Both the position numbers and the translations under genes were made by a program. This document shows, in pieces, positions 1-5,830 of a DNA stretch of 6,301 nt. The notes beneath the pieces are model-generated. The model was given only the letters and a program-made list of their open reading frames with translations, was not told where the DNA came from and did not search any database. Origin of the DNA: DASUCS01 sp041166365 (lineage in GTDB: Bacteria > Actinomycetota > Acidimicrobiia > Acidimicrobiales > JACDCH01); contig JBEEFX010000199.1 of assembly GCA_041166365.1 (NCBI GenBank), forward strand, positions 1 to 6,301, written 5' to 3'. Position 1 is the stretch's first letter. Every line of letters begins with the position of its first letter.

Positions 1-1188
1 CGGCTCCGGCACGAAGCCGAGCAAGCAGAGAGGGCGTACGACCTGAACCGCGCTGGGCAGCTGCGCCACGGCGAGCTCCCCGAGCTCGAGCGGCGACTGC
101 AGGCCGAAGAGGAGCGTCTCGCGTCCAAGCAAGGCGGTCGCCGGCTCTTGCGCGAGGTCGTGACCGAGGAAGAGATCTCGACGATCGTCTCGCGCTGGAC
201 TGGCATTCCCGTGAGCCGGTTGCAGGAGGGCGAGCGCGAGAAGCTCCTCAGGCTCGACGAGATCCTCCACGAACGAGTGATCGGCCAAGACGAAGCGGTG
301 CAGCTCGTCGCCGACGCCATCATCCGTGCCCGCTCGGGAATCAAGGATCCCCGGCGACCCATCGGCTCGTTTGTGTTCCTCGGGCCCACCGGCGTCGGGA
401 AGACCGAACTGGCCAAGACGCTCGCCGAGGCCCTGTTCGACACCGAGGAGAACATGATCCGCATCGACATGAGCGAGTACCAGGAGCGGCACACCGTGAG
501 CCGCCTCGTCGGTGCACCTCCCGGCTACATCGGCTACGAAGAAGGCGGTCAGCTCACCGAAGCCGTCCGCCGAAAGCCCTACTCGGTCGTGCTCTTCGAC
601 GAGATCGAGAAGGCGCACGCGGACATCTTCAACACGCTCTTGCAGGTGCTCGACGACGGACGCCTGACCGACGCGCAAGGGCGCACGGTCGACTTCCGCA
701 ACACCGTCGTGATCATGACGTCGAACATCGGCTCGCACTACCTGCTCGATGGGGTGACGGGTGACGGGGAGATCAAACCCGACGCGCGCGAGAGCGTGCT
801 CGGCGAGATGCGACGCCACTTCCGTCCGGAGTTCCTGAACCGGATCGACGACATCGTGCTCTTCAAGCCGCTGACCGAGCCGGAGATCGAGCGCATCGTC
901 GAGTTGCTGTTCGACGACCTGCGGCGCCGACTTGTCGACCGCCACATGACGATCGAGATCACCAAGGATGCGCGACAGTTCATCGCCGAGCAGGGCTTCG
1001 ACCCCGTCTACGGCGCCCGCCCACTCCGCCGCTTCATCGCCCACGAAGTCGAGACGCGCATCGGCCGCGCGTTGCTCGCCGGCGACATCCGCGATGGCGC
1101 CGTCGTCCGCATCGTGGTCTCGAAAGGCGAACTCGCGGTCTCGTACGAGAACCCACCAGAAGATACTCACCTGGAGGTTGACAAATGA
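1..1188 (+). CDS. clpB: ATP-dependent chaperone/disaggregase ClpB, C-terminal part (5' end outside window)
   Basis: The reading frame is open from the first base, so the start lies upstream; 395 codons are visible of a family usually about 860-880 residues long. The first ~45 residues are charged and helical (ERAYDLN..., GELPELERRL) and match the end of the coiled-coil middle domain. The second AAA+ module follows: Walker A GPTGVGKT at 382-405, substrate pore loop GYIGYEEGG, Walker B VVLFDE at 586-603, sensor-1 segment TSNIGS, the arginine-finger region FRPEFLNRID, and sensor-2 GARPLRR near the C-terminus. All key residues are present, so this nucleotide-binding domain should be active. In the family, ClpB is a cytoplasmic hexamer that threads aggregated proteins through its pore together with DnaK. 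The N-terminal domain and first AAA+ module are not visible, so a ClpB-like relative such as ClpK/ClpG cannot be fully excluded, although the wording is that of housekeeping actinobacterial ClpB. It appears to be the first visible gene of a four-gene operon; its stop overlaps the next start. Confidence 0.97.
   Translation, partial: RLRHEAEQAERAYDLNRAGQLRHGELPELERRLQAEEERLASKQGGRRLLREVVTEEEISTIVSRWTGIPVSRLQEGEREKLLRLDEILHERVIGQDEAVQLVADAIIRARSGIKDPRRPIGSFVFLGPTGVGKTELAKTLAEALFDTEENMIRIDMSEYQERHTVSRLVGAPPGYIGYEEGGQLTEAVRRKPYSVVLFDEIEKAHADIFNTLLQVLDDGRLTDAQGRTVDFRNTVVIMTSNIGSHYLLDGVTGDGEIKPDARESVLGEMRRHFRPEFLNRIDDIVLFKPLTEPEIERIVELLFDDLRRRLVDRHMTIEITKDARQFIAEQGFDPVYGARPLRRFIAHEVETRIGRALLAGDIRDGAVVRIVVSKGELAVSYENPPEDTHLEVDK
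1173..1177 (+). promoter_or_regulatory. Ribosome binding site for the HdeD-family gene
   Basis: GGAGG lies inside the last codons of clpB, 7 nt before the ATG at 1185 and 10 nt before a second in-frame ATG at 1188. The spacing suits the first ATG best and supports translational coupling of the HdeD-family gene to clpB. Confidence 0.7.
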
Positions 1189-1769
1189 TGGTCGTTGTCG
1201 TCGCCGGAGACTGGCGCAGCCACGCGCTGCGCGGTGTCATCGCCACGTTGTTCGGCGTTACGGCTCTCGTGTGGCCCGGTTTGACGCTCACCGCGTTGGT
1301 CGTGCTGTTCGGCGCCTTCGCGCTCGTCGAAGGGCTGTTCACGCTGTCCGGAGTCGTCAACGGTGAACTTCGAACGGGCGATCGAAAGTGGCCGCTGGTC
1401 ATGCACGGCGTAGCGGGTGTGCTCACCGGTCTGATCGCCTTCTTCTGGCCGAGCATCACGACGCTGGCGTTGCTCTACATCATCGCGTTCTGGGCGCTGT
1501 TCACCGGTCTGCTCGAGCTCGGGGACGCGTACCGCTTCCGCAAGGTCCTCCGCAATGACTGGATCCTCGCGGTCGCCGGCGTACTACGTGTCGCGTTCGG
1601 CGTCGTCCTGGTCGCCGCTCCGGGCGAGGGCGCGCTGGCCATCACGTGGGTCATCGGTTGGTTCGCCCTTCTGTGGGGGGCGACGCATCTCGCGTTCGCC
1701 TGGCGGCTGCGGCAGTTGCAGACGCAGATCGAGCGCGTCGTCGGCCCCTACGGAGCCCAGCCAGCCTGA
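1185..1769 (+). CDS. HdeD family (DUF308) multi-pass membrane protein
   Basis: This 194-residue, very hydrophobic protein has about six predicted membrane segments (roughly residues 14-31, 34-58, 69-88, 92-114, 125-145, 150-173) and a short charged tail. Three helical hairpins repeat one pattern: a small-residue helix ending in a WP-like turn (FGVTALVWPGLTL; LIAFFWPSITTL; FGVVLVAAPGEGA) and then a second helix ending in a basic or acidic patch. This internal threefold repeat and the WPG turn are typical of HdeD/DUF308 proteins. In E. coli HdeD is an inner-membrane protein linked to acid resistance; its molecular activity is not established, and the same role here is inference. The start at 1185 overlaps the clpB stop (ATGA) and has GGAGG 7 nt upstream; ATG 1188 is the alternative. 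Location between clpB and a membrane protease suggests a role in envelope or protein-damage stress. Confidence 0.92.
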   Translation: MMVVVVAGDWRSHALRGVIATLFGVTALVWPGLTLTALVVLFGAFALVEGLFTLSGVVNGELRTGDRKWPLVMHGVAGVLTGLIAFFWPSITTLALLYIIAFWALFTGLLELGDAYRFRKVLRNDWILAVAGVLRVAFGVVLVAAPGEGALAITWVIGWFALLWGATHLAFAWRLRQLQTQIERVVGPYGAQPA

Positions 1770-1806
1770 ACGTTTCGGACGAGATCGAGGTTCCACTGGC
1801 CCACCT

Positions 1807-1812
1807 GGGAGG
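1807..1812 (+). promoter_or_regulatory. Ribosome binding site that fixes the protease start
   Basis: GGGAGG lies 9 nt before the ATG at 1822, within the 52-nt gap after the HdeD-family gene. It decides the start: the reading frame stays open far upstream (to 1555), but that stretch is out of frame with, and fully inside, the HdeD-family gene. Confidence 0.7.
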
Positions 1813-1821
1813 CGATACATC

Positions 1822-2694
1822 ATGAACCCGCTGGACTTGATCTGGCTGTTCTTCCTCTTCTCGAGCATCCAACCGATGCTCCAGCAGCGCTACCTCACGT
1901 ACCAACGGGCCGCGGCCCTGCGCTCGCTCGAAAAGCGGCACCACTCCCGGGTCATCACGATGATTCACCGCAAGGAGGGGTTTGCGTTTCTGGGAATCCC
2001 ATTCGGTGGGTTCATCGACATCGACGACTCGGAGGAAGTGATCCGGGCGATCGAGATGACCTCGGACAAGATGCCGATCGACATGATCCTGCACACGCCG
2101 GGTGGGCTCGTCCTCGCTGCGGAGCAGATCGCCGCCGCGCTCGCCGCTCATCCGGGGGATGTCACGGTCTACGTCCCGCATTACGCGATGAGCGGAGGCA
2201 CGCTCATCGCGCTCGCCGCCGACCGCATCGTGATGTCGCCGTCGGCCGTGCTCGGGCCGGTCGATCCGCAGATCGGCGACATGCCCGCGGCGTCGATCAT
2301 CGCGGCCGCGGAGCAGAAGGACGCGAACAACACCGAGGACAGGACGCTCGTGCTTGCCGATGTGAGCCGCAAGGCGCAACACCAAGTCGAGCTGTTCGTG
2401 GAGAAGCTGCTCGCCCGACACCTGCCGAGGGATCGCGCCGGCGAGCTCGCCCACGCGCTCTCCGAGGGACGGTGGACACACGACTTCCCGATCAACCCGG
2501 AGTTCGCGGCCGACCTCGGGCTGCCGGTGTCGACTGAGCTGCCGGACGAAGTCCGGCTCCTCATGCGGCTGTACCCGCAGCCCCGCGGTCGCCGGCCGTC
2601 GGTCGAGTACATCCCGAGCCCGTACGACCGCCCGGCACCCACGGTCCCCGCTCGCAGACCACAGCATGCCGGCAACGGTCGGGGGGCGGCATGA
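1822..2694 (+). CDS. SDH-family Clp-fold serine protease (ClpP/crotonase superfamily, SppA-like), probably membrane-anchored
   Basis: The product has 290 residues. Residues ~3-20 (PLDLIWLFFLFSSIQPML) are a hydrophobic segment likely to anchor the protein in the membrane. The catalytic Clp fold follows: FLGIPFGGFIDIDDSE (57-71), the HTPGG loop (91-95) that usually forms the oxyanion hole, and PHYAMSGGTLIALAADRIVM (119-138) with the putative nucleophile Ser124 (codon 2191-2193). The segment SAVLGPVDPQIG (141-152) is a hallmark of the serine dehydrogenase proteinase family (PF01972). An amphipathic helical part (~180-215) leads to a Pro/Arg-rich, probably disordered tail (252-290). Family members are ClpP/SppA-like peptidases, but natural substrates are largely unknown. 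Start chosen from ATG plus GGGAGG 9 nt upstream. It overlaps the thioredoxin start by 4 nt, so the two are probably co-translated. Nothing visible shows that it docks to ClpB; no ClpP-loop partner motif was identified in the visible ClpB part. Confidence 0.92.
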   Translation: MNPLDLIWLFFLFSSIQPMLQQRYLTYQRAAALRSLEKRHHSRVITMIHRKEGFAFLGIPFGGFIDIDDSEEVIRAIEMTSDKMPIDMILHTPGGLVLAAEQIAAALAAHPGDVTVYVPHYAMSGGTLIALAADRIVMSPSAVLGPVDPQIGDMPAASIIAAAEQKDANNTEDRTLVLADVSRKAQHQVELFVEKLLARHLPRDRAGELAHALSEGRWTHDFPINPEFAADLGLPVSTELPDEVRLLMRLYPQPRGRRPSVEYIPSPYDRPAPTVPARRPQHAGNGRGAA

Positions 2695-3137
2695 GCACGA
2701 GCACGGGCAGCCAGGTGATCAAGTGCCCGGTGTGCGGCAAGAAAAACCGGGTGCCCGCCGCCGCGAGCGGCATCCCGCAATGCGGCAACTGCCATTCGCC
2801 GTTGCCGTGGATCGCGGACGCCGGGGACGACAGTTATCGCGACGTGGTCGAGGAGTCGTCGCTTCCGGTACTCGTCGATCTCTGGGCGCCGTGGTGCGGA
2901 CCGTGCCACCTGGTGAGCCCCGCGCTCGAACAACTCGCCAACGACTTCGCCGGCGAGGTGAAGCTCGTGAAGATCAACGTTGACGAGTCGCCGTCGATCT
3001 CGCAGCGCTTCGGCGTGCAGGGCATCCCAACGCTGCTCGTCACGCGGAAGGGTGAGGTGATCGCCCGTCAAACGGGTGCCGCCCCCGAGAGCACCCTCCG
3101 CACCTGGCTCGAGCACGCCCTGTCCAAGGCCGCCTGA
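2691..3137 (+). CDS. trxC: Thioredoxin with N-terminal zinc-ribbon (thioredoxin-2/TrxC type)
   Basis: This 148-residue cytoplasmic protein has two parts. An N-terminal zinc ribbon carries CPVC (Cys12, Cys15) and CGNC (Cys31, Cys34). The thioredoxin fold (~45-146) contains VLVDLWAPWCGPC with the active-site pair Cys69/Cys72, the KINVDE strand, and GIPT with the cis-proline Pro113. The paired CxxC ribbon ahead of a WCGPC thioredoxin defines the TrxC class; E. coli TrxC is 139 residues, so the length fits. Family members reduce disulfides in proteins, often under oxidative stress, with the zinc site acting as a redox-sensitive element. The residue after the active site is His73, where Lys or Arg is common. 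The start codon overlaps the protease stop (ATGA); upstream there is only a run of G (2681-2686), so translation is probably coupled. It is the last gene of the operon, followed 13 nt later by a large inverted repeat. No ordinary CxxC thioredoxin reductase is visible in the window. Confidence 0.96.
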   Translation: MSTSTGSQVIKCPVCGKKNRVPAAASGIPQCGNCHSPLPWIADAGDDSYRDVVEESSLPVLVDLWAPWCGPCHLVSPALEQLANDFAGEVKLVKINVDESPSISQRFGVQGIPTLLVTRKGEVIARQTGAAPESTLRTWLEHALSKAA

Positions 3138-3147
3138 CGCGACTGCG

Positions 3148-3195
3148 AAATCCCACTCATCCGTACACAATTTTGTGTACGGATGAGTGGGAATT
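3148..3195. terminator. Long perfect inverted repeat between convergent genes, probable bidirectional terminator
   Basis: Positions 3151-3170 and 3173-3192 are exact reverse complements (20 bp each, arm TCCCACTCATCCGTACACAA) around a central TT; two further A-T pairs follow one A-A mismatch. As RNA this forms a very stable hairpin. It begins 13 nt after the thioredoxin stop and lies about 47 nt beyond the stop of the minus-strand DUF2267 gene, so it sits where a shared terminator would be. There is no proper U-tract on either side (AATTGCC on plus, ATTTCGC on minus), so it is not a textbook intrinsic terminator; many actinobacterial terminators lack one. It could instead be a protein-binding palindrome or a mobile palindromic repeat. 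Confidence 0.6.
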
Positions 3196-3216
3196 GCCTC
3201 AGGTTGTGGTGGCGCG

Positions 3217-3254
3217 GGTCACGGCGTGGGGAGCCCGGTCACCGCGTGGGGAGC
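3217..3254. repeat. 20-bp tandem duplication across the stop codon of the DUF2267 gene
   Basis: The 18 bases at 3217-3234 and 3237-3254 differ only at 3223/3243 (GGTCAC[G/C]GCGTGGGGAGC), giving two head-to-tail copies with a 20-bp period. The right copy contains the last codons and TGA stop of the minus-strand DUF2267 gene; the left copy lies just beyond it. This looks like a small slippage or recombination duplication; no function is evident. Confidence 0.75.
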
Positions 3255-4003
3255 AACGCGTCGTAGTCCTTGGAGAGTTCGACCACGATGTCGCTGAACT
3301 CCTCGACGCTCACCACGTCGCGCAAGACTGCGAGTACCGCGCGAATGTGTCGGCGGGCCTCGCCCTCGCTGGCCTTGTCGCGCTCGGCCACCCGACGGAC
3401 GAACTCGCTGGCAGACATGTCCTCGAATTCGTCGCGGCGCCGCTTGAGGACGTCGTGAAACTCGATCGGCAGCCGAGCGACGAGGTCATCGACCTCGCCC
3501 GCCGGGATGCGCTCGGCCAGCGTCTCCAGCACAGCGTGTGTCGCTCGGGACGGGTCATCGAGCTCCGGGCCCGCCCGCTTGGCGACATCGTCCACGAAGT
3601 CGTCCGCCGTGGGAACGATCAGGTTGAGGACCACCGGCTGGAAATCGTGAGGAAGATCGGCCAGCAAGTCCGCGAACTCCTGCGCGCTGATGCTTTCTCG
3701 CAGCACGCCGAAGATCACACGGGCGTCGCGCTCGGCGCTGTGGATGTCCACGTCCTCACGCTCCGCGACCCGGCGCACGAACTCGTCGACGTCGAACGCC
3801 TCCTGGGCGCGGTCGGTGAGCAGCCAGGGCGAGAGCTCGAGTGGCAACTGCTCCGCCAGGTCGCGGTTCTCGCCCTGGTCGAGCGCGCCCTTCGAGAGGC
3901 GTTCGGCCAACGTCTGGAGCGTGGCCCTGACCGCCCGCTCGGCTTCGTCGCGCGTCAGGTGCGCTCGGCGTTCAACGGTCGCGATGAAATCCTCGTAGTC
4001 CAT
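3239..4003 (-). CDS. DUF2267 domain-containing protein with two tandem DUF2267 domains
   Basis: The protein has 254 acidic, largely helical residues and no signal peptide or membrane segment, so it is probably cytoplasmic. It opens MDYEDFIATVERRAHL, typical of DUF2267 starts. The first domain covers ~1-128 and the second ~131-254. Each has two halves, giving four related helical units, for example TLQTLAERL...LAEQLP (28-54), IFGVLRESISAQEFADLLADLP (97-118, shown by position), VLETLAERI...LVARLP (158-179) and VLAVLRDVVSVEEF (223-236). The linker FVRRVAERE/D recurs at 75-83 and 201-209. DUF2267 has no established biochemical role; members often sit near stress genes. ATG at 4003 is chosen because it gives the usual family N-terminus; in-frame ATGs at 4018 and 4042 are alternatives, and none has a clear ribosome binding site. 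An open frame continues upstream to 4786 but that part is antisense to the flavoprotein gene. Transcribed convergently to the thioredoxin operon and divergently from the flavoprotein gene. Confidence 0.87.
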   Translation of the reverse strand: MDYEDFIATVERRAHLTRDEAERAVRATLQTLAERLSKGALDQGENRDLAEQLPLELSPWLLTDRAQEAFDVDEFVRRVAEREDVDIHSAERDARVIFGVLRESISAQEFADLLADLPHDFQPVVLNLIVPTADDFVDDVAKRAGPELDDPSRATHAVLETLAERIPAGEVDDLVARLPIEFHDVLKRRRDEFEDMSASEFVRRVAERDKASEGEARRHIRAVLAVLRDVVSVEEFSDIVVELSKDYDALLPTR

Positions 4004-4050
4004 GCTCGCAACCAGCATGCGACCGTAACCGTCGACCGGCATCCCGTGAT

Positions 4051-4066
4051 CGCGTAGATCTACGCG
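4051..4066. promoter_or_regulatory. Perfect 16-bp palindrome in the divergent spacer, candidate operator
   Basis: CGCGTAGATCTACGCG reads the same on both strands. It lies in the 129-bp gap (4004-4132) between the divergent DUF2267 and flavoprotein genes, 48 bp from the DUF2267 start and 66 bp from the ATG of the flavoprotein gene. An 8-bp palindrome, CACGCGTG (4067-4074), follows directly. The position suits a dimeric repressor or activator controlling both genes. I could not assign -10/-35 boxes with confidence, and if the DUF2267 gene starts further upstream (4042) the site still lies outside it. The regulator is unknown; no DNA-binding protein is encoded in the window. Confidence 0.45.
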
Positions 4067-4132
4067 CACGCGTGATGACACGCCGGGACACGCCCGCGAT
4101 GCTCCGTGGATGTGCGTCCCGATCGGTCGGGC

Positions 4133-5830
4133 ATGAGCTCCGCGCCGCAAGAGGGTCTCTCGGTGACGCCGGACCTCTACGGCGCCTTTCCCCAGCTGAG
4201 CAATGAACAGATCGAGGCGCTCGCGGCGTACGGCGTGCGTCGGCGCACGCGGTCCGGGGAGGTGCTGTTCCGCGAGGGCGATCCCGAGTCCGACTTCTTC
4301 GTGATCCTCGAGGGCAAGGTCGCGATCGTCGAGGGATTCGGTGACGACGAGCGGGTCATCAGCGTCCACGGACCGGGCCGGTTTCTCGGCGAGCTCAATC
4401 TCCTGACCGGGCAGGCCGTGTTCGTCACCGGTGTCGTGCGCGAGGCGGGGGAGGTCTTGGTGGTTCCGCTCGCGCGATTGCGCGAGCTCCTCCGGCAGAA
4501 CGTGGCGCTGAGCGACCTCATCGTGCGGGCGTATGTGCTGCGCCGATCCCTCCTCATCGAGCTCGGTGCGGGGTTCAAGGTCGTCGGCTCGCAGTTCTCG
4601 CCGGACACACGCCGTCTGCGCGAATTCGTTGCCCGCAACCGCCTCCCGCACCACTTTGTCGACCTCGAGGAGGACAAGCAGGCCGAGGTTCTCCTGCGCC
4701 AACTGGGAATTACGGCCGAGGAAACGCCGATCGTGATCTGGCGCGATCGGGTGCTGCGCAATCCCAGCAACGCGGAGCTCGCGCACGTCTTGGGCCTACG
4801 GCCCACGACGTCCGGCCACGATGCGTGTGACTTCATCATCGTCGGGAGCGGCCCGACCGGCCTCGCAGCCGCGGTGTACGGCGCATCGGAAGGATTGAGC
4901 ACGGTCGTGTTCGATGCGGTGGCCACGGGCGGGCAGGCTGCGACTTCACCCCGAATCGAGAACTACCTGGGGTTCCCGGCAGGGATCTCGGGCGCTGAGC
5001 TCGCGGAGCGCGCCGTGATCCAGGCGGAGAAATTCGGCGCGCGCATCAGTGTTCCCACCGACGTGGTGGCGCTCGAACAGTCAGACGGGCACTACGTCGT
5101 CCGTCTCGACGACGGGACGACGGTGGTGGGGCTCGCCATTCTGATCGCGACCGGTGCTCGCTACCGAAGGTTGGACGTACCTCGACTCGAGGAGTTCGAG
5201 GGCGTCGGCGTCTATTACGCAGCCACGTCGGTAGAGGCGCGCGCGTGCGTGGGCGGCCCGGCGATCGTCGTCGGAGGGGGCAACTCCGCCGGTCAAGCGG
5301 CGCTGTTCCTCGCGGACCACGCCACCAAGGTCCACCTCGTCGTCCGCGGTAGGGACCTCGCGCAGAACATGTCGCGCTATCTGATCGACCAGCTGCGGCG
5401 ACACCTACGCGTGGAGGTCCATCACGGGAGTGAGGTGCGCGAGATCATCGGCGATGAGACGCTCCAAGCGGTCGTCATCGAGGACAACGCCACCGGCGGG
5501 CGCTGCACTCTCGACGCGCGCGCCATGTTCGTGTTCATCGGTGCCGAGCCCCACGTGCGGTGGCTCGGCGATCAGGTCGCGCTCGATGACCACGGATTCA
5601 TCCTCACGGGTCCAGCGGCCATGCAGTCCGCGGCCGAGGCCAAGAGTTGGTACGTCACCCGCGCGCCCTACTTCCTCGAGACGAGCCGGCCCGGCATCTT
5701 CGCCGCCGGTGACGTCCGCAGCGGATCGATCAAGCGCGTGGCATCGGCAGTGGGCGAGGGGTCGATGTCCGTCCGGCTCGTCCACGAGCACCTCGAGGAG
5801 CTGGGTATGTCCGCGATTGGAACCCCTTGA
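4133..5830 (+). CDS. Cyclic-nucleotide-binding-like / glutaredoxin-like / thioredoxin-reductase-like FAD oxidoreductase
   Basis: This 565-residue soluble protein has three parts. Residues ~14-130 form a cNMP-binding-like beta barrel (GEVLFREGDPESDFFVILEG, then FLGELNLLTGQ); the usual phosphate-binding Arg of the Arg-[ST]-Ala motif appears to be Val96. Residues ~148-222 resemble a glutaredoxin fold: FSPDTRRLREFVARN followed by the cis-proline segment EETPIVI, but the CxxC position reads SPDT (156-159). Residues ~230-565 are a thioredoxin-reductase-type flavoprotein: FAD site GSGPTG (238-243), GGQAATSPRIENYLGFP, NAD(P)H site GGGNSAG (381-387), and second FAD motif FAAGDV (523-528). The redox motif YCATC of thioredoxin reductase reads YAATS here (Cys to Ala363, Cys to Ser366). 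The electron acceptor is therefore unknown; classical thioredoxin reductase activity is unlikely. Start: ATG 4133 is reported, but GTG 4163 has a better ribosome binding site and GTG 4106 is also open. Related three-part proteins exist in actinobacteria under the name cNMP-binding thioredoxin-disulfide reductase. Confidence 0.92.
   Translation: MSSAPQEGLSVTPDLYGAFPQLSNEQIEALAAYGVRRRTRSGEVLFREGDPESDFFVILEGKVAIVEGFGDDERVISVHGPGRFLGELNLLTGQAVFVTGVVREAGEVLVVPLARLRELLRQNVALSDLIVRAYVLRRSLLIELGAGFKVVGSQFSPDTRRLREFVARNRLPHHFVDLEEDKQAEVLLRQLGITAEETPIVIWRDRVLRNPSNAELAHVLGLRPTTSGHDACDFIIVGSGPTGLAAAVYGASEGLSTVVFDAVATGGQAATSPRIENYLGFPAGISGAELAERAVIQAEKFGARISVPTDVVALEQSDGHYVVRLDDGTTVVGLAILIATGARYRRLDVPRLEEFEGVGVYYAATSVEARACVGGPAIVVGGGNSAGQAALFLADHATKVHLVVRGRDLAQNMSRYLIDQLRRHLRVEVHHGSEVREIIGDETLQAVVIEDNATGGRCTLDARAMFVFIGAEPHVRWLGDQVALDDHGFILTGPAAMQSAAEAKSWYVTRAPYFLETSRPGIFAAGDVRSGSIKRVASAVGEGSMSVRLVHEHLEELGMSAIGTP
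4149..4155 (+). promoter_or_regulatory. Possible ribosome binding site supporting a GTG start at 4163
   Basis: AAGAGGG sits 7 nt before GTG 4163, in frame with the flavoprotein. Neither ATG 4133 nor GTG 4106 has an equally good site upstream. If used, the protein would be 555 residues and would begin VTPDLYGAFPQLS, close to where the recognisable cNMP-like domain starts. Confidence 0.4.

Noticed and set aside
1555..1821. Upstream extension of the protease frame
   Set aside because: It lies inside the HdeD-family gene in another frame, has low-complexity Arg/Ser-rich composition, and a good ribosome binding site marks the ATG at 1822.
1770..1821. Separate promoter or terminator between the HdeD-family and protease genes
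   Set aside because: The 52-nt gap shows a ribosome binding site but no convincing hairpin or promoter boxes.
1651..3170. Long minus-strand open frames opposite the protease and thioredoxin genes
   Set aside because: They are shadows caused by high GC: Arg/Ala/His-rich, no recognisable domains, and opposite genes with clear family motifs.
3173..4057. Plus-strand 294-residue open frame starting with the same peptide (MCTDEW) as a minus-strand frame ending the other side
   Set aside because: The shared start peptide is simply the perfect inverted repeat read on both strands; the rest is antisense to the DUF2267 gene and has no domain.
4004..4786. Upstream extension of the minus-strand DUF2267 frame to 515 residues
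   Set aside because: The added part is fully antisense to the well-supported flavoprotein gene, resembles no family, and the DUF2267 domain begins right at the ATG at 4003.
4106..5830. The flavoprotein as the thioredoxin reductase (trxB) partner of the neighbouring TrxC
   Set aside because: The CATC redox motif is replaced by AATS, so normal dithiol transfer to thioredoxin is not expected.
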